Below, piece after piece: positions 42,582 through 54,600 of a DNA stretch of 64,000 bases. A program made the translations under genes and the position numbers. Position 1 is the stretch's first letter; each line of letters starts with the position of its first letter. The notes under the pieces were generated by a model. That model did no database searches. It worked only from the letters and a program-made list of their open reading frames with translations, and was not told where the DNA came from. Origin of the DNA: Agaricus subrufescens (taxonomy: Eukaryota > Basidiomycota > Agaricomycetes > Agaricales > Agaricaceae); NCBI GenBank assembly GCA_029945375.1, contig CM057060.1, positions 3,286,001 to 3,350,000 of the forward strand, written 5' to 3'.

Positions 42582-43166
42582 GTGAGAGGTGAATTTGTTG
42601 TCAAAAAAACCGCAACAAATGTCGGCTAATCATTTTTCTCACCGTTCCGAACCCCATTTGGTACATTTTCCCAAAATCGTATACCCCACCTAGACCCCAC
42701 TCGATATTCAAATCGATTGAATACTATATAGGAGCTCGGAACAGGCTCGGAACGACGGGACGGCATGAGATAAAGGCGAGCCACCGGCTCCAAGAGGCCG
42801 CATTATCAAAAGGAACGATAGTCCAGGGATTTCAAATGAATACACAACGACCAATCATGCAAAAACACACATTGCTTCTGCAGTATCGGTCATCAGTCCA
42901 AGCCTAGACAGGTTGGGTGCAATCCCAACTTAGTTGTCCTAAGAATGAACTTTCTCTTGGCGTCCTACTTGGCACTAACGTTTGGTCTTCCGGCTCAAGC
43001 CTGGAAGATCTCCGCATCAACCATTACATTCGGTCACTAGATACTCAAATATGCAAGCACATCGAAGTTCGGGCTCGCTATATACGAATTTGGAGTCCAT
43101 CACCGGCCGTAATATCCACGCAAGTATACAGGTATCAAATATAAACATGTCTCTCCCCGAGTATTT
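42582..43166. other. Intergenic region
   Basis: Promoter side of the tRNA-ribosyltransferase gene and 3' side of the CFEM gene. No gene seen. Confidence 0.5.
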
Positions 43167-43922
43167 TTAGAGAGCGACAGCAGTGATTCCCATAAGACCA
43201 GCAACAAGAGCCCAGATACCACTGGCCGCAGAGATTTGAGCACTATTGCTTGTGGTAGCTGCTGGACCAGCAGGAGATGCGCCAGACGGGGCAGGCGAAG
43301 TAGGAGTGCCACTGCCACTGCCACTGCCGCTGCCAGTGGCAGTATTAGAGCGAGTATTAGGGGGCGCGCCAGAAGCGCCAGAGGATCCGACAACTGTTGG
43401 TTAAAGAATTTGGGTCAAATAAGGAGGCAGCTTATAAATCGGTGACCACATACTGGAGGCACATTCCATCGTCTGGAGGTTGGTAGCTTCTGTAACATCT
43501 GCAGCAGTACAGTTTGCCTTCAGGCAGCTAGTGGCGGCGTTTTGGAAAGCCTCGGATGTGCAAACGCAGGGAAGATCCGCACTGGAATGAATTGGTCAAT
43601 GACTATCACATAACGGCAAGAAAGAGACGCGTTACAAGCTCGAACATCCGTTTTGTGTAGCTGCGGCCGTAACACAGCCGAGAATACAAGGAGTCAGGCC
43701 GGGGGGAGCACCAGAGGGGAGGGGAGTGCTGCCGGAAGAAGTGGCATTTGTAGACGCGGTGGAAGACACGGGTGTTGAGGCAGCAGACGAAGGTTGAGAG
43801 GAAGAGGGTGTAGAAACGGCAGCACTAGAAGAGGATCCAGAGGTCGTAGCCTCGGAAGTTGAGGACTGGGCAGCAGCGACGGAAACGAGGGCGAGGAGGA
43901 CAACTTTGAGGCTGAAGATCAT
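43167..43922 (-). CDS. CFEM-domain, GPI-anchor-type surface protein
   Basis: Predicted cell-wall or membrane protein of 213 residues. Exons 43922-43636, 43581-43454 and 43393-43167. A signal peptide (MIFSLKVVLLALVSVAAAQS) and a Ser/Thr-rich linker lead to a CFEM domain at about residues 77-140 with eight cysteines: PCILGC, GCSS, DLPCVC, SCLKANC and MEC, with the aspartate of ADLPC that in some CFEM proteins binds heme iron. A Gly/Ser-rich spacer follows, then a hydrophobic C-terminus (WALVAGLMGITAVAL) preceded by small residues, as for GPI attachment. CFEM proteins act in heme uptake, adhesion or host interaction; the role here is open. Divergent from the beta-glucosidase gene. Confidence 0.85.
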
Positions 43923-44556
43923 GGTGAAGCGATCCAAGGACGCGGAGGCAGGGGTCGTCCAACTTGTAGCAGGCCATTCGTGGGTAGATCCCGCAATTCT
44001 TTCCACGCCTTGGACAGAAGGTGATGGTGAGGATCCCGAATTCAAACTTGGCTCATATTTCACTTCATTCGGCATCTCGCGTCTGCTATGACATCCGAAT
44101 GACGGCGTCCTTGGTGCTTCTAGTGGCCGTGGCGCGCTTTTCGGGAGCCACTTGCATCTCGAGGTGGAGTTTCGTTTCCGAATTCCAATGGGTTCATAAG
44201 CATATGGTCGCTGCGATACAGGTTGGTTCGTTTAGCGAGGTACATTCCTTCTCGACAACCCTCTTCGAACCCTGGCACTCTTCTCTTCCCATGAACAACC
44301 GACGTGGTGACTTTCTACCCATAATAATCGATGATTCAGCTGATTATATTGACCTTTTTGAAAGTGTAATAGGCGCGTTATGCCACGATGTCAACCTGGG
44401 AAGGAATGCCCAGATCCAAAACGACTGAATGATTGATGTCAGGTGAGTAGCCATGGAAAATTCTCGGTTAATATTCGGAAAAACTTCCTCGTCGTCCTTG
44501 CGGTTAACAACTATAAGTATGTAGGTTGGGGGCCTACACCACACAAACCACCGAAG
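43923..44556. promoter_or_regulatory. Divergent promoter between CFEM and GH3 genes
   Basis: 634 bases separate the two start codons, so both genes are probably driven from here. TATAAG at 44512-44517 lies 40 bases before the beta-glucosidase ATG. The open frame at 44021-44428 overlaps this region but has no protein features. Confidence 0.5.
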
Positions 44557-47500
44557 ATGCCTCCCTCTGATTTCGCAAAAGCCAACATTGATCAAATTGT
44601 CGATGCTTTGACTACTGATGAAGCTATTCTTTTGACCGCCGGAGTCGGATTTTGGCATACTCATGCAAACGAGAGGCTACAAATTCCCGCTATCAAGGTA
44701 GCGATGTGGAAAAGTACCTGGAGATCACAATTTGAATTCCCTACTAGGTCAGCGATGGACCCAATGGTATTCGAGGAAATCACTTCTTTATGGGCACACC
44801 AGCCAAAGCTTTGCCAGTAAGTCCAATAGATATATCTCGTGCGAAGTGATTGCTGAGAAAAATTCAGTCATCGGCTGCCATGGGTGCCACCTTCGATCGC
44901 GAACTTGTCGAAGAAGTTGGTCTCAAGCTTCTCGCCAAAGAGGCCAAACTCAGATCTGCTTCTATCGTCCTTGCCCCGACTTGTAACATTCAACGCGTTA
45001 GTGCTTATATTATCTTATCCTTGATCCGCCGTAAACTTAATTCTATGTACAGAATCCCCTTGGTGGAAGGGTAAGCAGCTCTGTAATCGTAAGCAATGAG
45101 CTTGCCCTAACAGGTACTCTAGAGCTTTGAAAGCTTTTCCGAAGACCCGTTTCTATCTGGTATGCTTTCTAGCGCTTACGTAAACGGAGTTCAAAAGGGT
45201 GGTATCGGCGCCACCATTAAACATTTCGTGTAAGCCATCCAATCTATTCGATCGACTTATTCCAACGATTTCCTTTCAGCGGCAATGATAAAGAAAACGA
45301 TCGAATGGGATATGACAGTATCATCGCCGAACGGCCTCTTCGTGAAATTTACCTCCTTCCTTTCATGCTTGCTGAAAAATATGCCTCTCCCTGGGCAATC
45401 ATGACCGCGTAAGCTTATAACCTAATGTTTCAAATATTCAGAATTGATGGAAATGTGTATCAAGGTACAACCGTGTAAACGGGATTCACGCCTGCGAGAG
45501 TACGGAACTCCTACAGAAAATCGTACGCGACGAATGGAAATCTGAAACAATGGTACGACTCATATGTCATCATAGACTCGAGCTAAGCTAAACCGCACTG
45601 GCAGATTATGAGTGACTGGTATGTAATGGGTCCCACAATACCCAGTTCGCACTTTCATCAACCATATCTCTTCTAGGTTTGGAACATACAGTGTTGACCA
45701 CGGTTTGAACGCTGGCGTCGACCTCGAGATGCCAGGCCTTAACAAATGGCGAACCCTCGACCTTGTCAACCGCTCACTTCAAGCTAGAAAGGTTACCGCC
45801 CAAACAATCAAAGAACGTGCCCGAAAGGTCCTCCAATTTGTTCAGAAATGCGCTCAGGGTGCACCCGAAGTATATTTCTGCATCTTCCTATTCAGGTTAC
45901 GTTACTGATATTTTAAGATCTTAGACGGTGATGGTCTTGAGCGCACTCTTGATTCGGATGAGGACAATGCTCTTATGCGCAAGTTTGCTGCCGAGTCCAT
46001 CGTCCTTCTTAAGAATGACAAGAAGGTTCTTCCGTTGGACCCTAAAGGCGTCAAGAAAGTCGCAATCGTTGGTGGTAACGCCAAAGCTGCGGTACTTTCT
46101 GGTGGAGGCTCCGCCGCTCTAAAGCCGTCGTACTTCATTTCCCCTTACGACGGCATCGTAAAGGCCCTGAAAGAAGCCAACCCAGATGTCGAAATCACTT
46201 ACAGTGAAGGCGCCAGAGGTTCAGTCATTCCACTGATTATTAAATAACTACTGACATTATGAATGGCAGCTTTCAAGACGTTACCGACCCTGGATTATGA
46301 TATGTTAACCGAGTCCGGTCAGCGTGGTTGGACAGGAACGTGGCATACCCATGAAAACGACGATAGTCTCGTTGCCCTCGAATCACCGGTGAAAACTCAA
46401 TACATTGATGAGACAAAACTATTTATCAGCAGTTCTTACCCTGCTGGTATAACCAAGAGGTGGACTCTTCGTCTGAAGGGTTATTTAAAACCTCGAGATC
46501 ACGACTGCAAATTCGAATTCGGATTGACCGCTGCTGGAAGGGCCAGAGTACGTACACACTGTCACACACGTGACAGCTCATCACCGAACAAAATGATAAT
46601 TGACGAAAAATGGTAGCTGTTTGTTGATGGTCGGCTGGTCATCGACAACTGGACACGTCAGCGTCGGGGAGAAGCGTTCTTCGGGTGTGGTTCGGAAGAA
46701 GAAACTGGTGTTGTAGAGTTGAGAGCCGGTGTCAAACACGAAATCTTTGTCGACTTCTGTAACGTTCGTGGTCCCGCTGATGGTGATGAAAACGAAGCAA
46801 TTATGGATAGGTATGCCGGATAGCTTTTCATTTAGTGTATTTGTTTAACCCCGGGTCTTTTTCCGAAGTAACCCTGGTGTCCGCCTTGGAGGAGCTGAAG
46901 TCGAGGATCCGGATGAACTCATGAACTCAGCTATCTCACTCGCGAAGGATGCTGACGCTGTCATCGCGGTCGTTGGTTTGAATGCTGATTGGGAGACAGA
47001 GGGTTATGATCGTACTACCCTTGCTCTCCCAGGTCGTACGGACGAACTAGTGGAGAAAGTCATTGCTGCAAACTCACGTACTGTCGTCGTCACTCAAGCG
47101 GTAGGTAACATAGGATCGATGTTCGCAGTCGCTTGATAATTTGTCTAGGGATCCTCTATCACTATGCCTTGGGTCGACCAAGCTTCCTCCCTCCTCCATA
47201 CCTGGTATCTCGGTAACGCTACCGGTGATGCCATTGCCGATGTTATCTTTGGCAAACACAATCCATCTGGAAAGCTTTCGCTGACATTCCCTAGGCGACT
47301 GGAAGACGTCCCTGCTCATGGTCACTTCCATTCTGAGAAAGGGAAGGTGACGTATGCTGAAGGCATCTATGTTGTGCGTATAGAAGTTTTGCTATACATA
47401 CTTCCTTTTCTCAAACGTTGAAATTTAGGGTTACAAGCACTATCAACATCGCAATATAAAACCTATCTTTGCCTTCGGGTAAGTGAGGATCTTAGAGCGG

Positions 47501-47948
47501 TCTCTATTAAAGTATTAAACGCACATTTTCCAGCCACGGTTTATCATACACTTCTTTCAATCTCTCAAACCTACACCTTTCTCAACCTACTGTTTCCGGA
47601 GATCAATTTGATCTTAAGGTCAAAGCTACACTCACCAATACTGGGAGCGTAGCTGGGTCTCAAGTTGTTCAACTATACATCGGCCTCCCAAAGACATCTG
47701 AACTCACTCACCCACGCTGGCAGCTTCGCGCATTCGAGAAACTCAGAGATGTCAAACCCGGCGAGAGTCGAGAAGTCGAACTTGTATTGGATAGATTGAG
47801 CGTGTCGTACTGGGACAAAGAGTGGGTTGTTGAGAATGGAGTGTATGATGTCAGGCTGGCATTTACAAGTGATGAGGGTGCAGGAGAGGGACAGGAGCTG
47901 ACTGAACAATTTAAGATTGAGAAAGGCTTCGGGTGGAGGGGCCTGTGA
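44557..47948 (+). CDS. GH3 beta-glucosidase with PA14 domain
   Basis: Predicted intracellular beta-glucosidase that would release glucose from cellobiose and other beta-glucosides. About 16 exons with short introns. ATG at 44557 (MPPSDFAKANIDQIV), with no signal peptide. The N-terminal barrel shows DGPNGIRG, SFESFSEDPFLSG, GGIGATIKHFVGNDKEN and the nucleophile Asp in IMSDWFGTYS, followed by GVDLEMPG. The second sandwich domain (AESIVLLKNDKKVLPLD, VAIVGGNAKAA) is split by a PA14 domain (GWTGTWHTHEND to LFVDGRLVIDNW). It then resumes (DADAVIAVVGLNADWETEGYD) and ends with the fibronectin-like domain (KPIFAFGHGLSYTSF, VVQLYIGLP). This order is the normal one for fungal GH3 enzymes of the PA14-inserted group. 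Introns were inferred and end positions of several exons may be off by a few bases. No disabling change seen. Confidence 0.9.
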
Positions 47949-49251
47949 TTTGCATATGATGATGAAATGTGGAATTGTATCATTGTTGAAATGTAAAATT
48001 GTTGACATGTTGAAGAACTTAATACCTGATCCATGATCTACCGAAGCCAAGCGCTAAGAATAGCATTCAATTGACCCCAGTAATAATATAAGGGTCCATA
48101 CGAATTCGACTTCAAGCGACATAAAAGGTCGCTGTTCATGACCGGGTCCGTTTGATGACTGACTGCTGGATATTTCTAGAGTTTCCCTTAAGGAATTATG
48201 ATATTACAAGGACACAACGTCGGCTCAATCATCATTTATTCACGTAACAGTTGGCAGATTTGACAAATGGGCATATAGACAATGATATGAGGGCATTACC
48301 TAGTTAGGTAAGACCGTAGTAACTTGATACGGTACTCCATGACTCGCGAGCCCAGCACGCGGTAGAGGGTATCTTACTATCGCGCCTGCACCAATTGAGT
48401 TCCGCGGGACATCTATATCCCCAATTCTAACCTCCAAAAGTGATCATCAGGAGCTCGGATGAGTCGGAATTAGGTTCATATGGTGACCGAGTCGGATTGT
48501 ACCTTGAAATATCTCTTGACTCAAGTTATATTTAAGCGGTAGACCCCAAGTCAGATGCATCCTTGTGAAAGACTGTCTACCTTTCCGTCCATTGTATCAT
48601 TCAATAATTCAATACGTTGAACTAAGGTTGTTGAGACACCTGACGAAGAGATTACATTGTTCTGGCAAATGCTGATCTAAACAGGGGAGCGGGTTAGATG
48701 GAGAACGTAAAGGAAATCCGTAATTCGTTTCAGGGATTGATCTCCGCTTGTAGTCAGGACTCGGGCCTCAGGATCGATACTAGTGTAGCTCCGGAAGGGG
48801 TAAAATTTCGCCGAGTATACTATGGACGGATACTCTTACAGCATAACTTACAGCACCTTCCAGTTTATACCTCAGGATATTGTTAAGGATCTCAACAGAG
48901 ACGGTCAATGTTACCACTTTATGATGTAATATACAGTTTATTCTACCATAGCGAAGTATTAACGCTGTAAAACATTAAAGTGTCTCTTCTCTAGGGAGAC
49001 ACTCAATGGGCTGAAATCATTGAAGAGCCACCAGTCCGAGCCCCGGAAACTTTTGCGTCGGCAATGGGCATACTTGAAGACACTTCACAACGTTCATATA
49101 AAGACCAGGCATCTTTGAAGATACAAAAAGTAGATGTATTATAAGTAATGTTCACAGTATAAAAACACAGTTGGACTGGAAGATTTTGAACAAACAACTC
49201 TACTGGGGTCGGAAAATACAAATGAAATTGATTTAGCAGTCTAGTGTTCGT
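47949..49251. other. Convergent intergenic region
   Basis: Between the 3' ends of the beta-glucosidase and peroxygenase genes. Only short open frames; no RNA gene recognised. Confidence 0.5.
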
Positions 49252-51611
49252 TTATGCGGAGGAAACTGAAGGTTCTGCTGCACTGCTGGCTACCGGGACC
49301 ACGGGGATCGTATGGGTAGCTTCGGGCATGGAGGCTGCTTCAGACATGGGAGCAGACTCTGTTGCTGCGGGCATAGAGACGGCTGGCATTGAGGCCGATT
49401 CTGTCGCTGCGGGCATGGGCGCTGACTCAGTCGCGTCGGGCATGGCAGCAGAATCTGTCATTGCCGACATGGAAGCGGAGTCAGTCATAGCAGGCATAGG
49501 AGCGGAGTCGGTTGCTGCAGACATGGAGGCGGATTCCATAACGGCGGGCATGGATGCGGATTCAGTTGCAGCGGGCATGGAAGCAGAAACAGCGGGCATG
49601 GAAGCGGATACCATAGGCATGGATTCAGTTGCAGCGGGCATGGAGGCAGATACCATGGGCATGGAATCAGTTGCAGCGGGCATGGAAGCGGATACCATGG
49701 GCATTGAAACGCTTTCAGTTACAGCGGGCATGGAGGCAGATACCATGGGCATTGAAGCGCTTTCAGTTACAGCGGGCATGGAGGCAGATACCATGGGCAT
49801 TGAAGCGCTTTCGGTGACAGCAGGCATAGAGGCAGATACCATGGGCATTGAAGCACTTTCAGTTGCAGCGGGCATGGAGGCAGATTCAGTAACGATGGGC
49901 ATAGATGCTGATTCCGTCATTGCAGGCATGGAAGCGGATTCCGTTACTGCAGGCATAGACGCGGACGTTACTGCAGGCATGGAGGCCGGTCCGGTGGGAG
50001 GAGCGGGGCAGGATGGAGCGGGCATGCTGGCTGCAGGTGCACTAGGGGCAGGAGCGGGCATGCTGACTGCGGGTGCACTGGGGGCGGGGGCGGAGGCAGC
50101 AGGAGCGTCAGGAACTGAGGGGGAGGCGGTCGGGCTGCTAGTGGCAGTGTTGACGAGTGTTCTAGGACCAGCAATGGTGGCAGAAGCGAAATTGTGGTTC
50201 GGGACGTTCAGGGGGGCACCTGGCAGGTCAATCTTCGCCTTGTAAGCATTGTTCTCACCATCTTCGACTTTGCCATAAGGGAAGATTTCGGCACAGCCAG
50301 CAGCTTGTACTGATGTGTAGAAGTAGTGGACGTCAGCCCTCAGAGCGTCCAACAAATTACCAGTCGGGTTGGGGTACAGAGAGCGGAGAGTGGAGTTCAC
50401 ATGACCCTCATATTGCGCACACTTGTCGGGTAATGATCCGGTGGAAGTGTCAGCGGTGTATGTGTTGACTCCGTTGACATTGCGGCCGGGGTCAATGGGG
50501 TGAGCAGTAAGGACAACGGCTTCGTTGTCGGCTGTCATCGGGCGTGCAGCGCGATGGAAGTCGTCGGGGAAGCGGGCAGCCTCGAAGAAGCTACGGGCAA
50601 CATCGAGTTTGAGTTGACCATCGTCCTGGCGTCCATCCACCCACATGTTGATGGGGTTGACGGCCTCGGAGTAGGCAGAGAAGAGTCGGGGAGCAACAAT
50701 GGTGAACGTCGGGTTGTTCATAACACCGTCCATGATACGCTTGTAACGGTACTCTCCAGCGGCGGTGAGATTGTACCTTCCACCTCCGTACCTGTTGCTG
50801 TATTCGATGAACTGTGGATTCGTTAACTATCAGAGCTGTGAGAAGTAGAAGAAATAACGTACGCCTTGGAAGAGAGTCTCGTTGAAGCTATGGACATCAC
50901 CAGTATCGTAGTAATCAGCTGGAATGGAGTCGATTAGTTGAGGATCAAAGCTAGTGTCATGATAATATAAGACACTGACATCGGGTCATGCTGCTATCAC
51001 CCTCGAACACATTGTGGGTGTTCAGACCACCGACAACAGGGCCAGGCGCCTCTGGGTCCGGGCCCGTTTTTGAAGATTTCTCACCGATACTGAGCAAGTT
51101 AGTGACTGGGTTGCCGTTGACGACGAATGCGGCATAGCAGGTGAACTTAGCCAAGTCGTTTGCCATGTTGAAACCTGGTAGAAGTGAGAATCTGCGTCTG
51201 AAGACAGAAAATGGGAAGCCCAACCTTCCATGGCGGCTCCGACAATGTTTCCTGGTGTATCAATCCCATTTCGGTTGATGTACTGTCGATTCAGGTCAGA
51301 TCATAACTCGATTGATGGTAAGAAGATGCACTGACACCGTGGTTAGCGAGAGTGTTCAAAGCCGGGCAGGGTCCACGGATGTCGTTGTCTCCAGGGGCAA
51401 TGAAAGGATGAGAAGCGTCATTGACGAGCTTTGTACCACCGAATTCGAGAGGGCCAGGGGGAGGGGGAGGAGTTGAATATTGGCCGAAGCCAGCCATAGC
51501 TGACTCTAACTCCCGTCTCGACAACCCAGCCAACGAACCATGAGCTGGGAAGGCGGCAGCAGGGGAAGCTAAAGCGACCGCAAGAACGACAAAGGATGCG
51601 AAGCTGACCAT
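49252..51611 (-). CDS. Heme-thiolate unspecific peroxygenase, long type, with repetitive tail
   Basis: Predicted secreted enzyme that inserts oxygen from hydrogen peroxide into aromatic and aliphatic substrates. Exons 51611-51336, 51282-51225, 51174-50980, 50918-50863 and 50811-49252, in frame, 714 residues. Signal peptide at 1-20. The heme-ligand motif RGPCPALNTLANHG puts the axial Cys at 82. The cation/active-site motif EGDSSMTR is at 169-176, followed by FNETLFQGFIEYSNRYGGG and MWVDGRQDDGQL. The final disulfide region (AAGCAEIFPYG) is near 375. All match the long peroxygenases of Agrocybe type, which stop about there. Here a further 290 or so residues of Ser/Ala/Pro/Met repeats follow (units such as ESASMPMVSASMPAVT). 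A TATA box lies about 50 bases before the ATG. Confidence 0.9.
49360..49990 (-). repeat. Coding minisatellite in the peroxygenase gene
   Basis: Degenerate repeats of 24 and 48 bases, most regular at about 49620-49870, where a 48-base unit containing GGGCATGGAGGCAGATACCA recurs. Encodes the Ser/Met/Pro/Ala-rich tail. The complementary strand is also free of stops, which creates a 333-codon antisense frame. Confidence 0.85.
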
Positions 51612-51661
51612 GACTGAGCAGCTAATGGAATCTGGAAGTTCTCTTCTGCACCAGGGGCCTG

Positions 51662-51669
51662 CTTTTATA
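51662..51669 (-). promoter_or_regulatory. TATA box of the peroxygenase gene
   Basis: TATAAAAG on the minus strand, about 50 bases upstream of the ATG at 51611. Confidence 0.6.
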
Positions 51670-54600
51670 GCTCTGGGACTTGGCTTTAATTTAGCGAAAA
51701 TAAAGTTCGCATACCCGATACAACCTAGAGGAACGACGTCGGGCTACGGGTGTAAAGGCTATTCTGGTCACAAAATCCCCGTACATACGCTGCAGGGTGA
51801 ATGCAAACGGGGCGACATCAAAACCGCAAAACAGACGAGCAACAGATCACTTTCGATCGTGACGTACTGATTAGTGGATTTGGCATCAGAATATTTTTGG
51901 TCGTAAATCCGCAAACCCCGGCCCTTGCAATATATCAAAGTTCCAGATAACCACTGGCAGTTTCTGACCTTGAGTAGTCGAATTCACCTACGATCTCCCA
52001 AGATGCAAGGATGGGATCCTCTATGTACGGGGGAAAATGCACACTGATTAGCCATCCTCGGTTGCGACACAGCTGAACACCGCGACAAATGTCCAGCAAC
52101 AAGAATAGACTCACAGCCAATGTTTACCTGGCTCTTAGCATGATTACTATCTTTGATTTAGATCAAGCAGCTGTACGGGTCCTACTGCCAAACATATTAG
52201 TCAGCCCGCAGCGATACGGCATCACAACTGAATACTCCAACCGAGATATGGGGGGCCGGTAGTCAAACCCAGACACACCCCACCCGAGTGTTGCGAGACA
52301 ATCACTTACACTTCCAATCAGATCATGGACAGCTCGCGAGAATCTCCTCGGGTGCGCTCGCAACACTCGCTAAGGTTCGGGCCCAAGATCACTTCAATCA
52401 AATCCCGCTTGGCAACGTCGGGCCTGAACTCGGTGGCCGGTCTCATACATGCCAGCACGTCCCTCCGCTCTCCTGTATCGCATGTTGATATCTCCCCCGG
52501 TTTCGCACTTGGGTTGGTCCCGGTCAACGAATAGCTTGTAGCGAAAGATTTAGTGGGGTTGATCATCAATGACCCAGAGTATACTGGGGCGAATATGTAG
52601 AAATTCATCTGTCCATGCACTAAATCATGCTGAATTCTCAGAACATTACCATGATTAGATGGAACCGTTATAGGAGTATTTGACCACTTTATCCATCAGT
52701 ATTTAACGTGGCATCAAGATCAAGAATATACCGTAAATTAGATCGCCATTCAAGTAAAGACGATTGCCAGAGGCATATGGTGACCTCAACCATCGCTGAC
52801 GAAGGATTCGTTCACGTAATATAGCATGTCTTGGCTCTGACTTTTTTTTAGTAACAACGAGCACAGAGTTCGGGTCATATCTAACTTGAAGAGTCATCGG
52901 TCTCCCATGATGTAAAAAGTGCTCGCGAGTCCGCCTTGAATAACGGCGCCTGCGACAATGCACGATTTCAGGGGGGTCTGGACTGGGCCACTCAGGGTGT
53001 TGACTTACCTAGTGCATATGAGTGGCTAAGTTCAAAACAAATAGGATGCAAAGACCTGATAGCCTGTAAGACCTACTGATGCACTTGTTTGATGACACCG
53101 AAGGGAGTCCTCTTTGCCTGGTCTCACACCGTATAAACATGCGCCACACCAGACTGAGAGTAATCGATTCCAAGTTTGGTGCTGCCCGGGCACCACCTGG
53201 GACCGAAACTAACGACGACCATGAATCAAAGTTTTTGAAGATTGAGATACACGACTAATACATACAACTTGGGTCAAACACCAGAGTCTTTCAGTAGTTT
53301 CATTCGTGAAGCACTCCCGCTTCAAAACAATCAGCCGAGCAAGTTCATTGAATCCACCAGCCACATTCTTGCCGAGTTTGACTATTGAGTAGACCAGAGA
53401 CCAGATCGAAAGGGAGAATTATAGCAGTGATAGCATTGGAGTATCGGAGACCAAATACAGCCAGAATAGTGTTAGCATTCGAGGGCATTCACACAGGGGC
53501 CGGGACAAGTCTGAGAACAACTACGGCCAGAGACAGGAATGACAACAAGGACACAGGGACTGGGCGAGAACAGGTTGGAACAGAATACGTGACAGAGATG
53601 AAGATCAATAGCCCGAACCACTTTCAGCTTTCTCGAAAGAGGTCCGAATTGGTGGATGAAATCGTAACCCAATCGCCATTCGGTTCTCCATAGCAAACAG
53701 TGGACGACTTTCCGCTCCCGCAGCGAATTGACAAGGATACTGGGAGCTGGGAATACCTTATCAAACCACCTGGTCGATATTTAGCGAAGATGGAGCGACG
53801 GAGACACCAGTCGTTCTGTCCGACCCTTTTGTTGAGATAGAAACGACAAAGCGACCTTTAGCTCGGCATTATAGACTTTCGGAACGACTCTTCACCATTA
53901 AAAGTGTTTAAAATAGCCAGACCTCCAGGGCAATACCCAACAGCATCGACACAGAGAAGATGTCCCTATTTGAACCGCGTGTAGGATTGTCACGAAGAAT
54001 AATGTTTTTGAGATCATACCTCAGTATACATGAAAACATCCCCTCAGCGCTTCTCCCGAAATGATTGCATCTATGATCCGTTGCTGGTGGGCTGTAGGAG
54101 GACCAATAGCCGAATTTCCCTGAATCTCGATATTAAGCTCAGTAAGGTTGTCTTCAACGCGGCAGCTGCTGGCACACCTTGCACGGTCCCAACATCAGCT
54201 CATGTGGGCGACAGTCCGCAGGCACTGAAAGGGTTGACAGGCTATTAGTAAACACATGTCGCTGGAACGAGCTTTTCATAAGCACCTATGTGACAACAAA
54301 ATATATATCACCAATGACCCGATACACTTGAATAATTTCCAGAAAGCATCGAGCAGGACAGTAGGAAAGGCGAGAGCGGAGAACGGTTGAATGACCACAT
54401 AGCGTGGACCAGTAAGGTTCACTATATGGCGAAGGAAGGGGTCAGAATGGCTGTTTCATAAACGGGTTGAGACGAGGAGAAAAAGCGAATATGAGCGAAG
54501 GGAGATTCAGAAGCGAGCTTCATTGTCACGGTAGTCGAGGAGCCTGAAATTTAGAGAATGAGATGGCCTGTTTTATATGCTCCCCTGTCAACAAGTGATG

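Noticed and set aside
44021..44428. A 135-codon gene between the CFEM and beta-glucosidase genes
   Set aside because: Overlaps the CFEM promoter, has no family features, and a TATA box with correct spacing to the beta-glucosidase ATG lies just downstream.
49600..49900. CRISPR-like regular repeats
   Set aside because: Fungal sequence, contiguous repeats without unique spacers, and in frame with a coding region.
49244..50245. A 333-codon plus-strand gene antisense to the peroxygenase
   Set aside because: It is the mirror of the coding minisatellite, has the same repeat periodicity and no domain; the minus strand has a full peroxygenase gene with introns.
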